Shown here one piece after another: positions 1 through 7,010 of a stretch of DNA of 15,424 bases. Position 1 is the stretch's first letter, and every line of letters begins with the position of its first letter. Made by a program: the position numbers and the translations under genes. The stretch is taken from the NCBI GenBank assembly GCA_009785655.1, contig WQVW01000009.1, positions 1 to 15,424 of the forward strand. The letters run 5' to 3'. The stretch is from Oscillospiraceae bacterium. GTDB lineage: Bacteria > Bacillota > Clostridia > Oscillospirales > Oscillospiraceae. Under the pieces are notes generated by a model, which ran no database searches, was not told the origin of the DNA, and saw nothing but the letters and a program-made list of their open reading frames with translations.

Positions 1-1481
1 GCCGGATCCCAGATCCCGTCGTCGTTGACATCGTTGATATCAAATGTAATCGTTACGAGAGGATTTTCTTGCCAAAGTGCCCAGACAGTCATGCTGTCAG
101 TTACCTGAGTGGTTCCTAAGAACCAGTCAAATCCAGTGGGTGGAACAGGGCTTACATCCGGCGGCAGCGTCAGCCCAGGTGGCACTGTTGGTGGCGTTGG
201 CGGTGAAAAAGAGGGAGGACCATAAACCCAACCAAGGAAAGTATGCCCGGCTCTTGTTGGGGCATTTGGCATACCGGAGACCGCAGGCCAAACCCCGTCC
301 CAATTGGCATTGACTCCGGCAACCCCGTTGGCAGCAACTGTTCCAAAGCCTGGCGGACCGTCAATCACCGCTGGAGAGATATCGCGAAATGAATCAACAG
401 CGGCAATGGATCCGCCATTGGCATCAAAGATAACCCTTACTACCCAATTGGGATAAACAGTCATGTTTTGTGTGACTGGCAAAATCGCATGGTTTTGTGC
501 AATCAAACCAGTCCTCGGCAACGCAAAAAAGCTGTTGCCGCCGACATACATTCCGCCCTGCAGCGTCCACCAGCTATGTAAGGTTCTGGTGCCGCCCGGG
601 TATGCAGCCAATGGTGCGGAGCGACCAAAATCCGGTGTGGCGCCTGAATTAAGTGTCGGCCATGACTCAGCGATGCTGTATGTGTCAAAAGCTTGACGTG
701 TCATTGGCGTGAGACTGGGTGGGTTGTTTATATCAGGGGTACCACCGTCAGGATTAAAAGTAACCGTCCAAATATCTAATGGTATCCATCGCGCAGTGAG
801 TTCAATGTTAGAGTCTATTGGTGTATTTGAGAAGATTTCATTACCACCGGCGGGTGCGTCATACCAACCGTTGAAAATAAAACCGAGTCTGGTCGGATCT
901 GCCGGCCAGCTAATGCCGGGCTCAGTATCTATAGAGTTCCCCGGCGCGAGCAGGAAAGGTCCCGGCGCATCCTGTATGCCCCCAGGCAACTCACCGCCGT
1001 TGAGGTGGAATGTCACCTGCGCAGCCCATTGTGCGTAAACCGTTGTGTCAACCAAAACTGGAGTGCCGACGGTAAATATAGCACCTGAACCATCCTGATT
1101 CATGTTCCAGTGTCGGAATGTTAAGCTGATAGCGCCGACAGAATACGATGGGTTTGGCGGCATAAAAACCCCCACTGTGTTGGTCAAATCATCGACCATC
1201 ACCGGGGCACCGAATCCAGATTGATGTGCGCCGCCGTTGGGGTCAAACGTCACAAAAATCGGTGACAACGGAACAATAGGCAAGTAGCCTTGTTCGTCTG
1301 CTTCATGCACCTCGTCACTCAATGCGGGATATTCGGCAGATATGTAGTCTTCATCGCCGATATCCACATCGACATCAGCAAATGCAACAAACATAGTGGA
1401 CAGCACAATGCTTAAAACAACCAGCAATGTGACAAGCCGTTTGAATCCTTTTTGTAACTTAGTTTTACTTGTGCAACTCAT
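1..1481 (-). CDS. Secreted surface protein with InlB B-like (Listeria/Bacteroides) repeats, C-terminus outside window
   Basis: This frame is open for 493 codons, from an ATG at 1481 to the window edge. An AAAGGGGGA ribosome binding site lies 8 bases upstream of the ATG. Residues 1-35 look like a signal peptide: a Lys/Arg-rich start, a hydrophobic core at about 16-34 and an AFA-D cleavage site. The exported part carries consecutive modules that open with VTFDPNGG-like and close with TVYAQW-like motifs, at about 77-152, 156-232, 239-346 and 350-470, with a fifth starting near 476. GWYD/GWVY motifs sit inside two of them. This is the Listeria/Bacteroides repeat (Flg_new) pattern, a small beta-grasp-like fold common in cell-wall proteins of Firmicutes. 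A proline-rich stretch (about 421-449) sits within repeat 4. Such proteins often end in a wall anchor or S-layer domains, which would lie beyond position 1. A role in adhesion or surface display is inferred; no ligand can be named. Confidence 0.85.
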   Translation of the reverse strand, partial: MSCTSKTKLQKGFKRLVTLLVVLSIVLSTMFVAFADVDVDIGDEDYISAEYPALSDEVHEADEQGYLPIVPLSPIFVTFDPNGGAHQSGFGAPVMVDDLTNTVGVFMPPNPSYSVGAISLTFRHWNMNQDGSGAIFTVGTPVLVDTTVYAQWAAQVTFHLNGGELPGGIQDAPGPFLLAPGNSIDTEPGISWPADPTRLGFIFNGWYDAPAGGNEIFSNTPIDSNIELTARWIPLDIWTVTFNPDGGTPDINNPPSLTPMTRQAFDTYSIAESWPTLNSGATPDFGRSAPLAAYPGGTRTLHSWWTLQGGMYVGGNSFFALPRTGLIAQNHAILPVTQNMTVYPNWVVRVIFDANGGSIAAVDSFRDISPAVIDGPPGFGTVAANGVAGVNANWDGVWPAVSGMPNAPTRAGHTFLGWVYGPPSFSPPTPPTVPPGLTLPPDVSPVPPTGFDWFLGTTQVTDSMTVWALWQENPLVTITFDINDVNDDGIWDP

Positions 1482-1509
1482 AGAAAAATTCCCCCTTTTA
1501 TTAAAGATC

Positions 1510-1535
1510 AATAATTACCAAGCACTTTAATTATT
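1510..1535 (-). promoter_or_regulatory. AT-rich hairpin in the leader of the surface-protein gene
   Basis: AATAATTA (1510-1517) and TAATTATT (1528-1535) form a perfect 8-bp inverted repeat with a 10-base loop. It falls between the predicted promoter and the ribosome binding site of the surface-protein gene. It may be a weak RNA hairpin or a protein site. Being purely A/T, it could be chance in such AT-rich DNA. Confidence 0.3.
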
Positions 1536-1556
1536 CGCAAAACCATTTTAATTTTT

Positions 1557-1584
1557 AATATACCATAAAAATAAAAAAATGCAA
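1557..1584 (-). promoter_or_regulatory. Promoter of the surface-protein gene (extended -10)
   Basis: Read on the minus strand, TTGCAT (1584-1579), a 16-base spacer and TATATT (1562-1557) form a sigma-A-like promoter. TG at 1565-1564 makes an extended -10 (TGGTATATT), which can compensate for the poor -35. The leader to the ATG at 1481 would be about 70 bases. Confidence 0.45.
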
Positions 1585-1770
1585 CAAGTATTTTCAAATA
1601 TTTCCATGTAAGAAAATGGTGAGAGCTTATGTCGATTTACACTAAAATTCAAGGAATACGATGAAGTGCAAGTCCGAAATCGCAAAACACGTGAACTGGT
1701 AAATCTACGTTTTTAACCGATTGAGGCATTTGTTTTTATATACCGCACAAAAAACTATAAATAATTTTAA

Positions 1771-1797
1771 AATATACATTGACAGGCGAGGTATATT
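1771..1797. promoter_or_regulatory. Inverted repeat over the padR promoter, candidate PadR operator
   Basis: AATATAC (1771-1777) and GTATATT (1791-1797) are perfect 7-bp inverted repeats separated by 13 bases. They bracket the -35 box at 1779-1784 and run into the spacer before the -10. PadR proteins are winged-helix dimers that commonly repress their own operon through dyad sites over the promoter. The placement fits, but the link to this PadR is inferred. Confidence 0.45.
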
Positions 1798-1807
1798 GTG
1801 TTATAAA
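1779..1807 (+). promoter_or_regulatory. Promoter of the padR operon
   Basis: TTGACA (1779-1784), a 17-base spacer and TATAAA (1802-1807) make a near-consensus sigma-A promoter. It leaves only about 20 bases of leader before padR. The strength of the promoter fits a gene kept off by a repressor, and an inverted repeat overlies the -35. Confidence 0.8.
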
Positions 1808-1832
1808 TATATTCACAGACAGGAGGTGTGCC

Positions 1833-2168
1833 ATGTCTATTGCATCTGATCTGATACGAGGACATACGGACAGCATAATTCTTGCCCGGCTGATGGGCGG
1901 GGACAATTATGGGTACGAAATCAACAAATCGATACAGCAGAAAACAGATGGGAAATACGAATTGAAAGAAGCCACGCTCTACACAGCTTTCCGCCGATTA
2001 GAACAGGCAGGGTGTATTTCATCCTACTGGGGGAACGAGCGGACAGGTGCCCGCAGGCGGTATTACAGCATCACAGATTCAGGCCGTGATACCTATGAGA
2101 AACTGATCCGGGAATGGCAGTCCGCAAAAGAGATGATCGACAAACTGATTGAAACGGAGGAAGAATAA
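1833..2168 (+). CDS. PadR family transcriptional regulator
   Basis: The 111-residue product starts at ATG 1833, six bases after AGGAGG (1821-1826). An earlier in-frame TTG at 1779 is the -35 box itself, so it is not the start. The sequence has the PadR winged-helix pattern: an N-terminal helix with DSIILARLMGGDNYGYEI, then the recognition-helix region LKEATLYTAFRRLEQAGCI, then the wing GARRRYYSITDSG, then a C-terminal dimerisation helix. Length and layout fit the short, one-domain PadR group. These proteins usually repress nearby envelope or transporter genes and respond to small ligands or membrane stress. It is the first gene of an operon with three envelope proteins. Its stop lies directly before the next ATG, so it is probably translationally coupled to it. 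The effector is unknown. Confidence 0.92.
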   Translation: MSIASDLIRGHTDSIILARLMGGDNYGYEINKSIQQKTDGKYELKEATLYTAFRRLEQAGCISSYWGNERTGARRRYYSITDSGRDTYEKLIREWQSAKEMIDKLIETEEE

Positions 2169-2169
2169 A

Positions 2170-2832
2170 ATGGAAGATAAGCTTCGCAGATATGTAGAGG
2201 GGCTTTTCGAGGAGACAGCACCCACGAAAAAGGCCGTTGAACTCAAAGAGGAAATGATCCAGAATCTGCAAGACAAGTACAAAGACCTAATAGCTGACGG
2301 CAAAACGCCGGAGGCAGCTTACAACATCGTCGTCGCGGGTATTGGCGACGTAGGTACACTCATAAAAGAATTGGAGGACGATACGATGCCAGATATTGAG
2401 AAATACAAAGAGGCGCAGAGCAAATCGGCCATGTTGACAGCCATTGCGGTGATGATGTACATACTTAGCGTACTGCCGCTTGTTATGCTGTCCTTATTCA
2501 ACAGCAGACATGCAGACACCATCGGGTTGCTGATCCTGTTTATCATGGTTGCGGGGGCGACGGGTATATTGATTTATAACAACATGTCAAAACCAAAGTA
2601 CAAAAAAGAGTCCGACACGATGGTAGAAGAATTCTTAGAGTGGCAGGCAGACACAGATGAACGCAGGACACTGCGCAAGGCGATTTCCGGTATGCTATGG
2701 TCGATCATTGTAGTGGTGTATATTATCGTCAGCTTTGCAACGCACATGTGGCACATAACCTGGGTCATCTTCGTCTTGGCCGGTGCGATTGAATCGCTTA
2801 TCAATATCTTGTTCACGATAAAAAAGAAGTAA
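2170..2832 (+). CDS. Four-helix membrane protein with permease-prefix/DUF1700-like N-terminal domain
   Basis: The 220-residue product starts at ATG 2170, one base after the padR stop, with GGAGG at 2156-2160. Residues 1-70 form a soluble, charged helical domain (EDKLRRYVEGLF, then a long amphipathic helix with ELKEEMIQNLQDKY and GDVGTLIKELE). This resembles the domain found in front of permeases and in DUF1700 proteins encoded next to PadR genes. Four hydrophobic segments follow: roughly residues 88-112, 116-140, 171-194 and 197-217. No catalytic motif is visible. In the family context the soluble part is thought to be a regulatory or interaction domain at the inner face of the membrane. Being sandwiched between PadR and DUF4097 genes supports a role in envelope homeostasis, but its biochemical activity is unknown. 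Confidence 0.75.
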   Translation: MEDKLRRYVEGLFEETAPTKKAVELKEEMIQNLQDKYKDLIADGKTPEAAYNIVVAGIGDVGTLIKELEDDTMPDIEKYKEAQSKSAMLTAIAVMMYILSVLPLVMLSLFNSRHADTIGLLILFIMVAGATGILIYNNMSKPKYKKESDTMVEEFLEWQADTDERRTLRKAISGMLWSIIVVVYIIVSFATHMWHITWVIFVLAGAIESLINILFTIKKK

Positions 2833-2845
2833 GGAGGCGAGATTT

Positions 2846-3763
2846 TTGTCAAAAACTAAAATTGCTACAATTGTTTGTTTAATTGTTACAGCACTGGTGC
2901 TTTCGGGACTCGTCACCTGGTTCATTTTCGGTCCTGTATTCAACAGATCATCGGATTCCGAAGGCGGGCGGATATTCAATTTCGGATTCTCCAACTGGGG
3001 ACTTTCCGGGCCATTTGAGGTCGCGGGGACGCATAGCGTTCCTGTTGACGATGTGACATCGCTATCCATAGACTGGACTGCGGGCCGCGTGACCGTGACA
3101 CCCCATCACGGCAACGACATTCAGATCACAGAATTCAGCCAACGCGCGCTTCGCGATGGTGAACAACTTCGTCTCAATGTCTCTGGCGGGACAGTTTCAG
3201 TGAATTTCATTGAATCCCGTGTGATGCGGAATATGCCGTCAAAACAACTGGAAGTGCTTATTCCATATACACTTGCCGGGAGTTTGGATGACGTCACCAT
3301 CACCACCGTTTCCGGCAGGGTTGAACTTTCCGGAATTCAGGCACAGACAGTTTCGGTCAGATCCACGTCCGGCAGGGTTGAGGCGCGTTATATTAATGCT
3401 GTGGAGCTTGATTTAAGAAGCGTATCCGGCCGTGTTGAGGTTTTTGAATCCACGGCGGACACCTTGAACGCCACCGCCACCTCCGGCAGATTGTATTTGT
3501 CCGGTGAGTTCGATACAGTCACAGCCAGAAGCGTATCCGGCAGAGTTGAATTTATAAGTGCCATGGTTCCCGCCAGCCTGAGCGCGACGACAACATCCGG
3601 CAGAATCTCCGTCATCGTACCTGCTGGGGAGCCTATCAGCGTACAGCAACGAACAACATCCGGTAGATTCACAAGCGATATACCGATCATCACTGGCGGC
3701 GGAGCCGACGCGCAGTTCAACCTCTCAAGCACCAGCGGCAGGATCGAAATCTTTGCGTGGTGA
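2846..3763 (+). CDS. Membrane-anchored DUF4097 family beta-strand repeat protein
   Basis: The 305-residue product starts at a TTG (2846), eight bases after AAGGAGG (2831-2837); no nearby ATG has a comparable site. Residues 6-29 form one N-terminal membrane segment, with the rest predicted outside. The C-terminal half holds eight SGR motifs, at residues 156, 175, 194, 213, 231, 251, 272 and 297. They are spaced mostly 18-21 residues apart and preceded by T or V. This is the hallmark of DUF4097/DUF4098 right-handed beta-helix proteins, one rung per repeat. An earlier TAGRVTV near 79-85 may be a diverged rung. It lies between the four-helix protein and a DUF2807-type lipoprotein, both of which fit an envelope complex. 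Families like this are often induced by envelope stress, but no enzymatic function is known and none is claimed here. Confidence 0.85.
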   Translation: MSKTKIATIVCLIVTALVLSGLVTWFIFGPVFNRSSDSEGGRIFNFGFSNWGLSGPFEVAGTHSVPVDDVTSLSIDWTAGRVTVTPHHGNDIQITEFSQRALRDGEQLRLNVSGGTVSVNFIESRVMRNMPSKQLEVLIPYTLAGSLDDVTITTVSGRVELSGIQAQTVSVRSTSGRVEARYINAVELDLRSVSGRVEVFESTADTLNATATSGRLYLSGEFDTVTARSVSGRVEFISAMVPASLSATTTSGRISVIVPAGEPISVQQRTTSGRFTSDIPIITGGGADAQFNLSSTSGRIEIFAW

Positions 3764-3778
3764 TAGGAGCGTTAATAT

Positions 3779-4554
3779 ATGAAAAAAATTGTAACTGCCA
3801 TACTAATCGCGGGTGCGTTGCTGCTGCTTGGCGGCTGTGCGCTATCGCCGAGAATTAATATAAACATACCGGCAGTCGATGACCTTGTGAACATCCAGAC
3901 AGGGATTGGCGGTGTGCGGGGCACTGGGGCAATGGTCTCTCACACCATCGAAACTGAAGATTTTCGCGCGATAGACATCAATGTTCCGTTAAGCGTAATC
4001 TACCGGAATGACCAGAGCCAATCAGTCACACTGGAGATACAGGAGAATCTGTTTGAGTATATGCAGGTTTCGGTGCGGAACGGCACATTATTTGTTGATT
4101 CAAGCAGGGCGTTTAATGTCAGCGCATCCAACACGCCGCGGCTTACATATACGCGCCTTATCTTGAAGCGGTGCGCTCCGCCGGCGCGATCAGGGCAGCG
4201 GAATGGGACACTGTATACGCTGAACGTTTTACAATCGACGCGGATGGTGCAGCTTATATTGCCATCCCGCTGGAAGTCGAACAACTCAATGTATATATTG
4301 CGGGCGGGGTATCGCTTGCACTTTCCGGAAATGCGGATACCGCTGATATCTCCATTGCCGGGGCAACCAACATTTCTGCCGACAATCTGCAAACAAGAGA
4401 TGCACGCATAGAAATCGCTGGAGCGGGCAATGTGACCATTGCCGTTTCTGATCATCTTGATGTTGTCATTAACGGCGTGGGCAACGTAAGGTACACCGGA
4501 AACCCAACCGTCACACGGCGCATTTTAGGACTCGGGACGGTCAGAGGGAATTGA
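3779..4554 (+). pseudogene. DUF2807-type (head GIN domain) lipoprotein, interrupted by a one-base frameshift
   Basis: The N-terminal part starts at ATG 3779 with AGGAG at 3765-3769. It encodes a lipoprotein signal peptide with lipobox LGGC (Cys20). The mature part has the start of a DUF2807 beta-repeat domain (FRAIDINVPLSVIYRND, VTLEIQENLFEYMQV). After residues NTPRL the original frame turns into unrelated sequence and ends at 4411. The -1 frame continues the family pattern from about 4144 to a stop at 4554 (YAPYLEAVRSAGA, VYIAGGVSLALSGNADTADISIAGA, INGVGNVRYTGNP). Restoring one T in the TT at 4143-4144 would join the halves into about 258 residues. No slippery heptamer is visible, so programmed shifting is unlikely; a real mutation or a base-call error fits better. 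It is the last gene of the PadR operon and presumably sat on the outer face of the membrane. Confidence 0.82.
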
Positions 4555-4577
4555 CAACATAGCGTGTGAAAAAAACC

Positions 4578-4606
4578 TTGCTTTTTTCAGAATATTCTGC
4601 TAAAAT
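4578..4606 (+). promoter_or_regulatory. Promoter of rpsB-tsf
   Basis: TTGCTT (4578-4583), a 17-base spacer and TAAAAT (4601-4606) form a good sigma-A promoter. Transcription would begin near 4612-4614, giving a leader of about 140 bases before rpsB. This gives the ribosomal genes their own start, separate from the PadR operon that ends at 4554. Confidence 0.65.
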
Positions 4607-4609
4607 ATC

Positions 4610-4641
4610 AGGACATGTTTGATCGTTGTCAAACATGTCCT
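4610..4641 (+). promoter_or_regulatory. Perfect 13-bp hairpin at the predicted 5' end of the rpsB transcript
   Basis: AGGACATGTTTGA (4610-4622) and TCAAACATGTCCT (4629-4641) pair perfectly around a 6-base loop. No T-run follows, so it is not a simple terminator for the upstream operon. It starts almost exactly where rpsB transcription should begin. It could therefore be a 5'-terminal stem-loop protecting the mRNA, or a DNA dyad for a regulator. A second, weaker hairpin follows at 4670-4697 (GCCA/TGGC outside, CTTCG/CGAAG inside). The leader also carries a spare GGAGG at 4717-4721 ahead of the real one at 4738-4742. An S2-responsive leader is possible but not shown. Confidence 0.5.
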
Positions 4642-4749
4642 ATGCATTACGCACGGCTCCTGATTTTCTGCCAGGTGCTTCGATAAACGAAGTTGGCGGC
4701 AAAAGACGACGAAGCCGGAGGAAAAACAAAAAATATTGGAGGAAAATTA

Positions 4750-5541
4750 ATGTCAGTAGTCTCAATGAAACAGCTTCTTGAAGCCGGTGTGCACTTCGGT
4801 CACCAGACAAGGCGCTGGAACCCGAAAATGGCACCATATATCTATATGGAGCGGAATGGAATCTATATCATAGATCTCCAGAAGACGGTCAAAAAGCTTG
4901 AGGACGCGTACAATTTTGTGCGCAGTGTGAGTGAAAACGGCGGTTCTGTCCTTTTCGTCGGCACAAAAAAACAAGCGCAAGATGCGATCCGCGAAGAGGC
5001 GGAGCGCGTGGGCATGTTCTTTGTCAATGCCAGATGGCTCGGCGGAATGCTTACAAACTTTAAAACGATGCGCACCAGGATAGACCGTTTGGCGCAACTC
5101 CGCAAAATGCAGGAAGACGGGACGTTCGATATCCTGCCGAAAAAAGAAGTCATCAAGCATACGAATGAGATTAACAAACTTGAAAAATACCTCGGCGGCG
5201 TGAAAGACATGAAAAGGCTGCCCGCCGCACTGTTTATCATTGATCCACGTAAAGAGCGCAATGCGATCGCTGAAGCGCGCAAACTTGGTATACCGATCGT
5301 TGCGATTGTCGATACGAACTGCGACCCGGACGAAATTGATTATATCATCCCCGGCAATGATGACGCGATCCGCGCGATCAGGCTGATTTCTCAAGCGATG
5401 GCTAACGCCGTGTTGGAAGGCAGACAAGGCCACGACGCAGAAGAGACTGAAGAAGTGCCGGTACCGGCCGCAACAGCGGCGGATTCTGCGGGTGTTGAGC
5501 CTGTGTCCGCATCGCAGCCGGCAGAAGCACCGGCGGAATAG
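4750..5541 (+). CDS. rpsB: 30S ribosomal protein S2
   Basis: The 263-residue product starts at ATG 4750, seven bases after GGAGG (4738-4742). The N-terminus MSVVSMKQLLEAGVHFGHQ matches the Bacillus-type S2 start, which rejects upstream in-frame starts. Diagnostic S2 stretches are present in order: HQTRRWNPKMAPYIY, the GTKKQAQ segment, ARWLGGMLTNFKT, LPAALFIIDPRKE and GIPIVAIVDTNCDPDEIDY. S2 joins the 30S subunit late, at the head-body junction, and is needed for S1 or mRNA docking. The last 40 or so residues form an acidic, Ala/Pro-rich tail (about 225-263) that is variable in the family and probably disordered. It is the first gene of a two-gene operon with tsf, 15 bases apart, transcribed from the promoter at 4578-4606. 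Identification is secure. Confidence 0.98.
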   Translation: MSVVSMKQLLEAGVHFGHQTRRWNPKMAPYIYMERNGIYIIDLQKTVKKLEDAYNFVRSVSENGGSVLFVGTKKQAQDAIREEAERVGMFFVNARWLGGMLTNFKTMRTRIDRLAQLRKMQEDGTFDILPKKEVIKHTNEINKLEKYLGGVKDMKRLPAALFIIDPRKERNAIAEARKLGIPIVAIVDTNCDPDEIDYIIPGNDDAIRAIRLISQAMANAVLEGRQGHDAEETEEVPVPAATAADSAGVEPVSASQPAEAPAE

Positions 5542-5556
5542 AAAGGAGTTGCCAAT

Positions 5557-6489
5557 ATGTCATTTACCGCACAAGATGTAAAAGAACTCCGTGAAGCCAC
5601 CGGCGTCGGCATGATGGATTGCAAAAAGGCGCTGACTGAGACAGACGGAGATATGGAAAAAGCGATTATTTATCTGCGTGAACGCGGACTTGCCGCGGCA
5701 CAGAAAAAAGCCGGCAGGGTAACGGCCGAAGGCATGGCTTATGCTGATGTTATTGACAATGTCGGTGTTGCCGTGGAAGTGAATGCGGAAACAGACTTCG
5801 TCGCAAAGAACGATATGTTTGTGGACTTTGTCAAAGGTGTTACAGAAGCTGTAGCGAAAAACGCACCAGCCAATGTGGAAGATTTGATGGCTTCAAAGTA
5901 CCCAGGAACTGAAAAAACTGTTGCCGAGCAGCAGCAGGAAATGATTCTTGTCATCGGCGAAAACATTTCCGTACGCCGGTTTATCGCCTATAGAGAAGGC
6001 ACCAGCGTAGCATATGTTCACGCCGGCGGCAAAATCGGTGTGCTTGTGAATTTTGAAGTATCCGGCATATCCAATGCTGATGCGATTACAGAACTTGGCA
6101 AAGATATTGCCATGCAGATAGCTGCCATGCGCCCGCTGTATCTGGACACATCATCGGTTGATCCGGCGGAGCTGGAAAAGGAAAAAGAGATTCAGCTGAA
6201 CAAAGCGCTTGAAGAGAATCGGGCGAAGAATCTGCCGGAAGATAAGTCACGGCAAATCGCCGAAAATATGGTCAAAGGCCGCATCAATAAGTTTTATGAA
6301 GAGATATGCCTTTTGAACCAGCCATATGTCAAAGAAAACAAGCTGACCGTGGAGCAACACGTACAGCAGGTGGCGAAAGCACTCGGCGGGACGATTGTGG
6401 TTAAAGCGTTTACACGGTTTGAAAAAGGCGAGGGAATCGAGAAAAAGCAAGACGACTTTGCGGCTGAGGTCGCAAGCATGATGAAATAA
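5557..6489 (+). CDS. tsf: Translation elongation factor Ts (EF-Ts)
   Basis: The 310-residue product starts at ATG 5557, with AGGAG at 5544-5548 just after the rpsB stop. EF-Ts is the guanine-nucleotide exchange factor of EF-Tu in the cytoplasm. The N-terminal UBA-like domain (about 1-52: AQDVKELREATGVGMMDCKKAL) is followed by the core with the TDFVAKN signature at 79-85, the motif that disrupts the Mg-binding site of EF-Tu. The two-part core and the C-terminal KPWFVREVTLLNQPFVK-like region (here EEICLLNQPYVKENK, near 250) are present, and the length is normal for a full EF-Ts. A strong intrinsic terminator follows at 6492-6523. In many Firmicutes pyrH and frr come next, but here they do not. 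Confidence 0.98.
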   Translation: MSFTAQDVKELREATGVGMMDCKKALTETDGDMEKAIIYLRERGLAAAQKKAGRVTAEGMAYADVIDNVGVAVEVNAETDFVAKNDMFVDFVKGVTEAVAKNAPANVEDLMASKYPGTEKTVAEQQQEMILVIGENISVRRFIAYREGTSVAYVHAGGKIGVLVNFEVSGISNADAITELGKDIAMQIAAMRPLYLDTSSVDPAELEKEKEIQLNKALEENRAKNLPEDKSRQIAENMVKGRINKFYEEICLLNQPYVKENKLTVEQHVQQVAKALGGTIVVKAFTRFEKGEGIEKKQDDFAAEVASMMK

Positions 6490-6491
6490 TG

Positions 6492-6523
6492 AAAATAGCC
6501 GCGAAAGCGGCTATTTTATTTTT
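6492..6523 (+). terminator. Intrinsic terminator of rpsB-tsf
   Basis: AAAATAGCCGC (6492-6502), a GAAA tetraloop and GCGGCTATTTT (6507-6517) form an 11-bp stem, followed by a T-rich tract to 6523. It starts three bases after the tsf stop. The T tract runs right into the ribosome binding site of the next gene, so that gene may depend on read-through. Confidence 0.92.
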
Positions 6524-6534
6524 AAGGAGAGATC

Positions 6535-6960
6535 ATGAGAACAGTACGGCACACTAAAAATGATCCTGAATTTGAAATTTCATGGAACATACGGGTAGAG
6601 GTTTTTGTAGAAGAGCAAAATGTGCCTATCGGGTTGGAATTGGATGAGCATGATGAAACTGCCATTCACGTTCTGGTGTACGATAACGAAGAACCGGTCG
6701 GCTGCGGCAGGCTTGTCTTTTTCGATCAATATGCGCAAATCGGTAGAGTCGCCGTGTTGCAACGCAAGCGGAAACTTGGCGTTGGCCGCGTGATTTGTGA
6801 AACGTTGATGAATATCGCGGCTGAAGAAAATGCAAAAAAAGTAATCCTCCACGCCCAATTGAGTGCGGAGGACTTCTACAAGAAACTTGGCTTCACACCG
6901 GAAGGTGAGATTTTTGATGATGCGGGCATAGATCATATCAATATGTTTAAACTACTTTAA
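6535..6960 (+). CDS. GNAT family N-acetyltransferase
   Basis: The 141-residue product starts at ATG 6535, with AAGGAGA at 6524-6530 overlapping the end of the tsf terminator. It resembles the ElaA/YjcF-type GNAT group: RVEVFVEEQNVP at 20-31 and LELDEHD at 34-40. Beta-strand 4 is GRVAVLQRKRKLGVGR at about 70-85, with the acetyl-CoA pyrophosphate-binding pattern R-x-x-G-x-G. The C-terminal part has AEDFYKKLGFTPEGEIF, the usual FYxxxGF segment of GNATs. It would transfer an acetyl group from acetyl-CoA to an amine in the cytoplasm, but the acceptor cannot be deduced. No separate promoter is evident; expression may come from read-through of the tsf terminator. A hairpin at 6970-7002 ends it. Linkage to translation genes may be incidental. 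Confidence 0.9.
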   Translation: MRTVRHTKNDPEFEISWNIRVEVFVEEQNVPIGLELDEHDETAIHVLVYDNEEPVGCGRLVFFDQYAQIGRVAVLQRKRKLGVGRVICETLMNIAAEENAKKVILHAQLSAEDFYKKLGFTPEGEIFDDAGIDHINMFKLL

Positions 6961-6969
6961 GTTAAATTC

Positions 6970-7002
6970 GTTTCACTCCCCGGTGCAATCGGGGAGTGAA
7001 AC
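6970..7002. terminator. Bidirectional hairpin terminator between the GNAT and cupin genes
   Basis: GTTTCACTCCCCG (6970-6982) and CGGGGAGTGAAAC (6990-7002) form a perfect 13-bp stem with a 7-base loop, between two convergent stops (6960 and 7011). Neither side has a long T-run (the minus side has AATTT), but position and stability make it a likely shared terminator. Confidence 0.7.
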
Positions 7003-7010
7003 ATAATAGA

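Noticed and set aside
1612..1716. A plus-strand open stretch of about 34 codons ending KTRELVNLRF then stop, resembling the tail of a gene
   Set aside because: It has no start codon with a ribosome binding site, no recognisable family, and is short for AT-rich DNA. It might be a gene remnant but cannot be supported.
3300..3750. Repeated tccggcag DNA units as a CRISPR-like or satellite repeat
   Set aside because: They are the codons of the SGR motif in the DUF4097 protein, with variable intervening coding sequence.
4130..4160. Programmed -1 frameshift in the lipoprotein gene
   Set aside because: No X-XXY-YYZ slippery site, downstream pseudoknot or internal Shine-Dalgarno was seen. A lesion or base-call error is simpler.
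4568..4588. GAAAAAA/TTTTTTC pairing after the PadR operon as a terminator
   Set aside because: The stem is purely A-T apart from its end pair and overlaps the rpsB -35 box. It is more likely chance than a working terminator.
4762..5433. 223-codon minus-strand open frame
   Set aside because: It is the reverse complement of rpsB, whose identity is certain.
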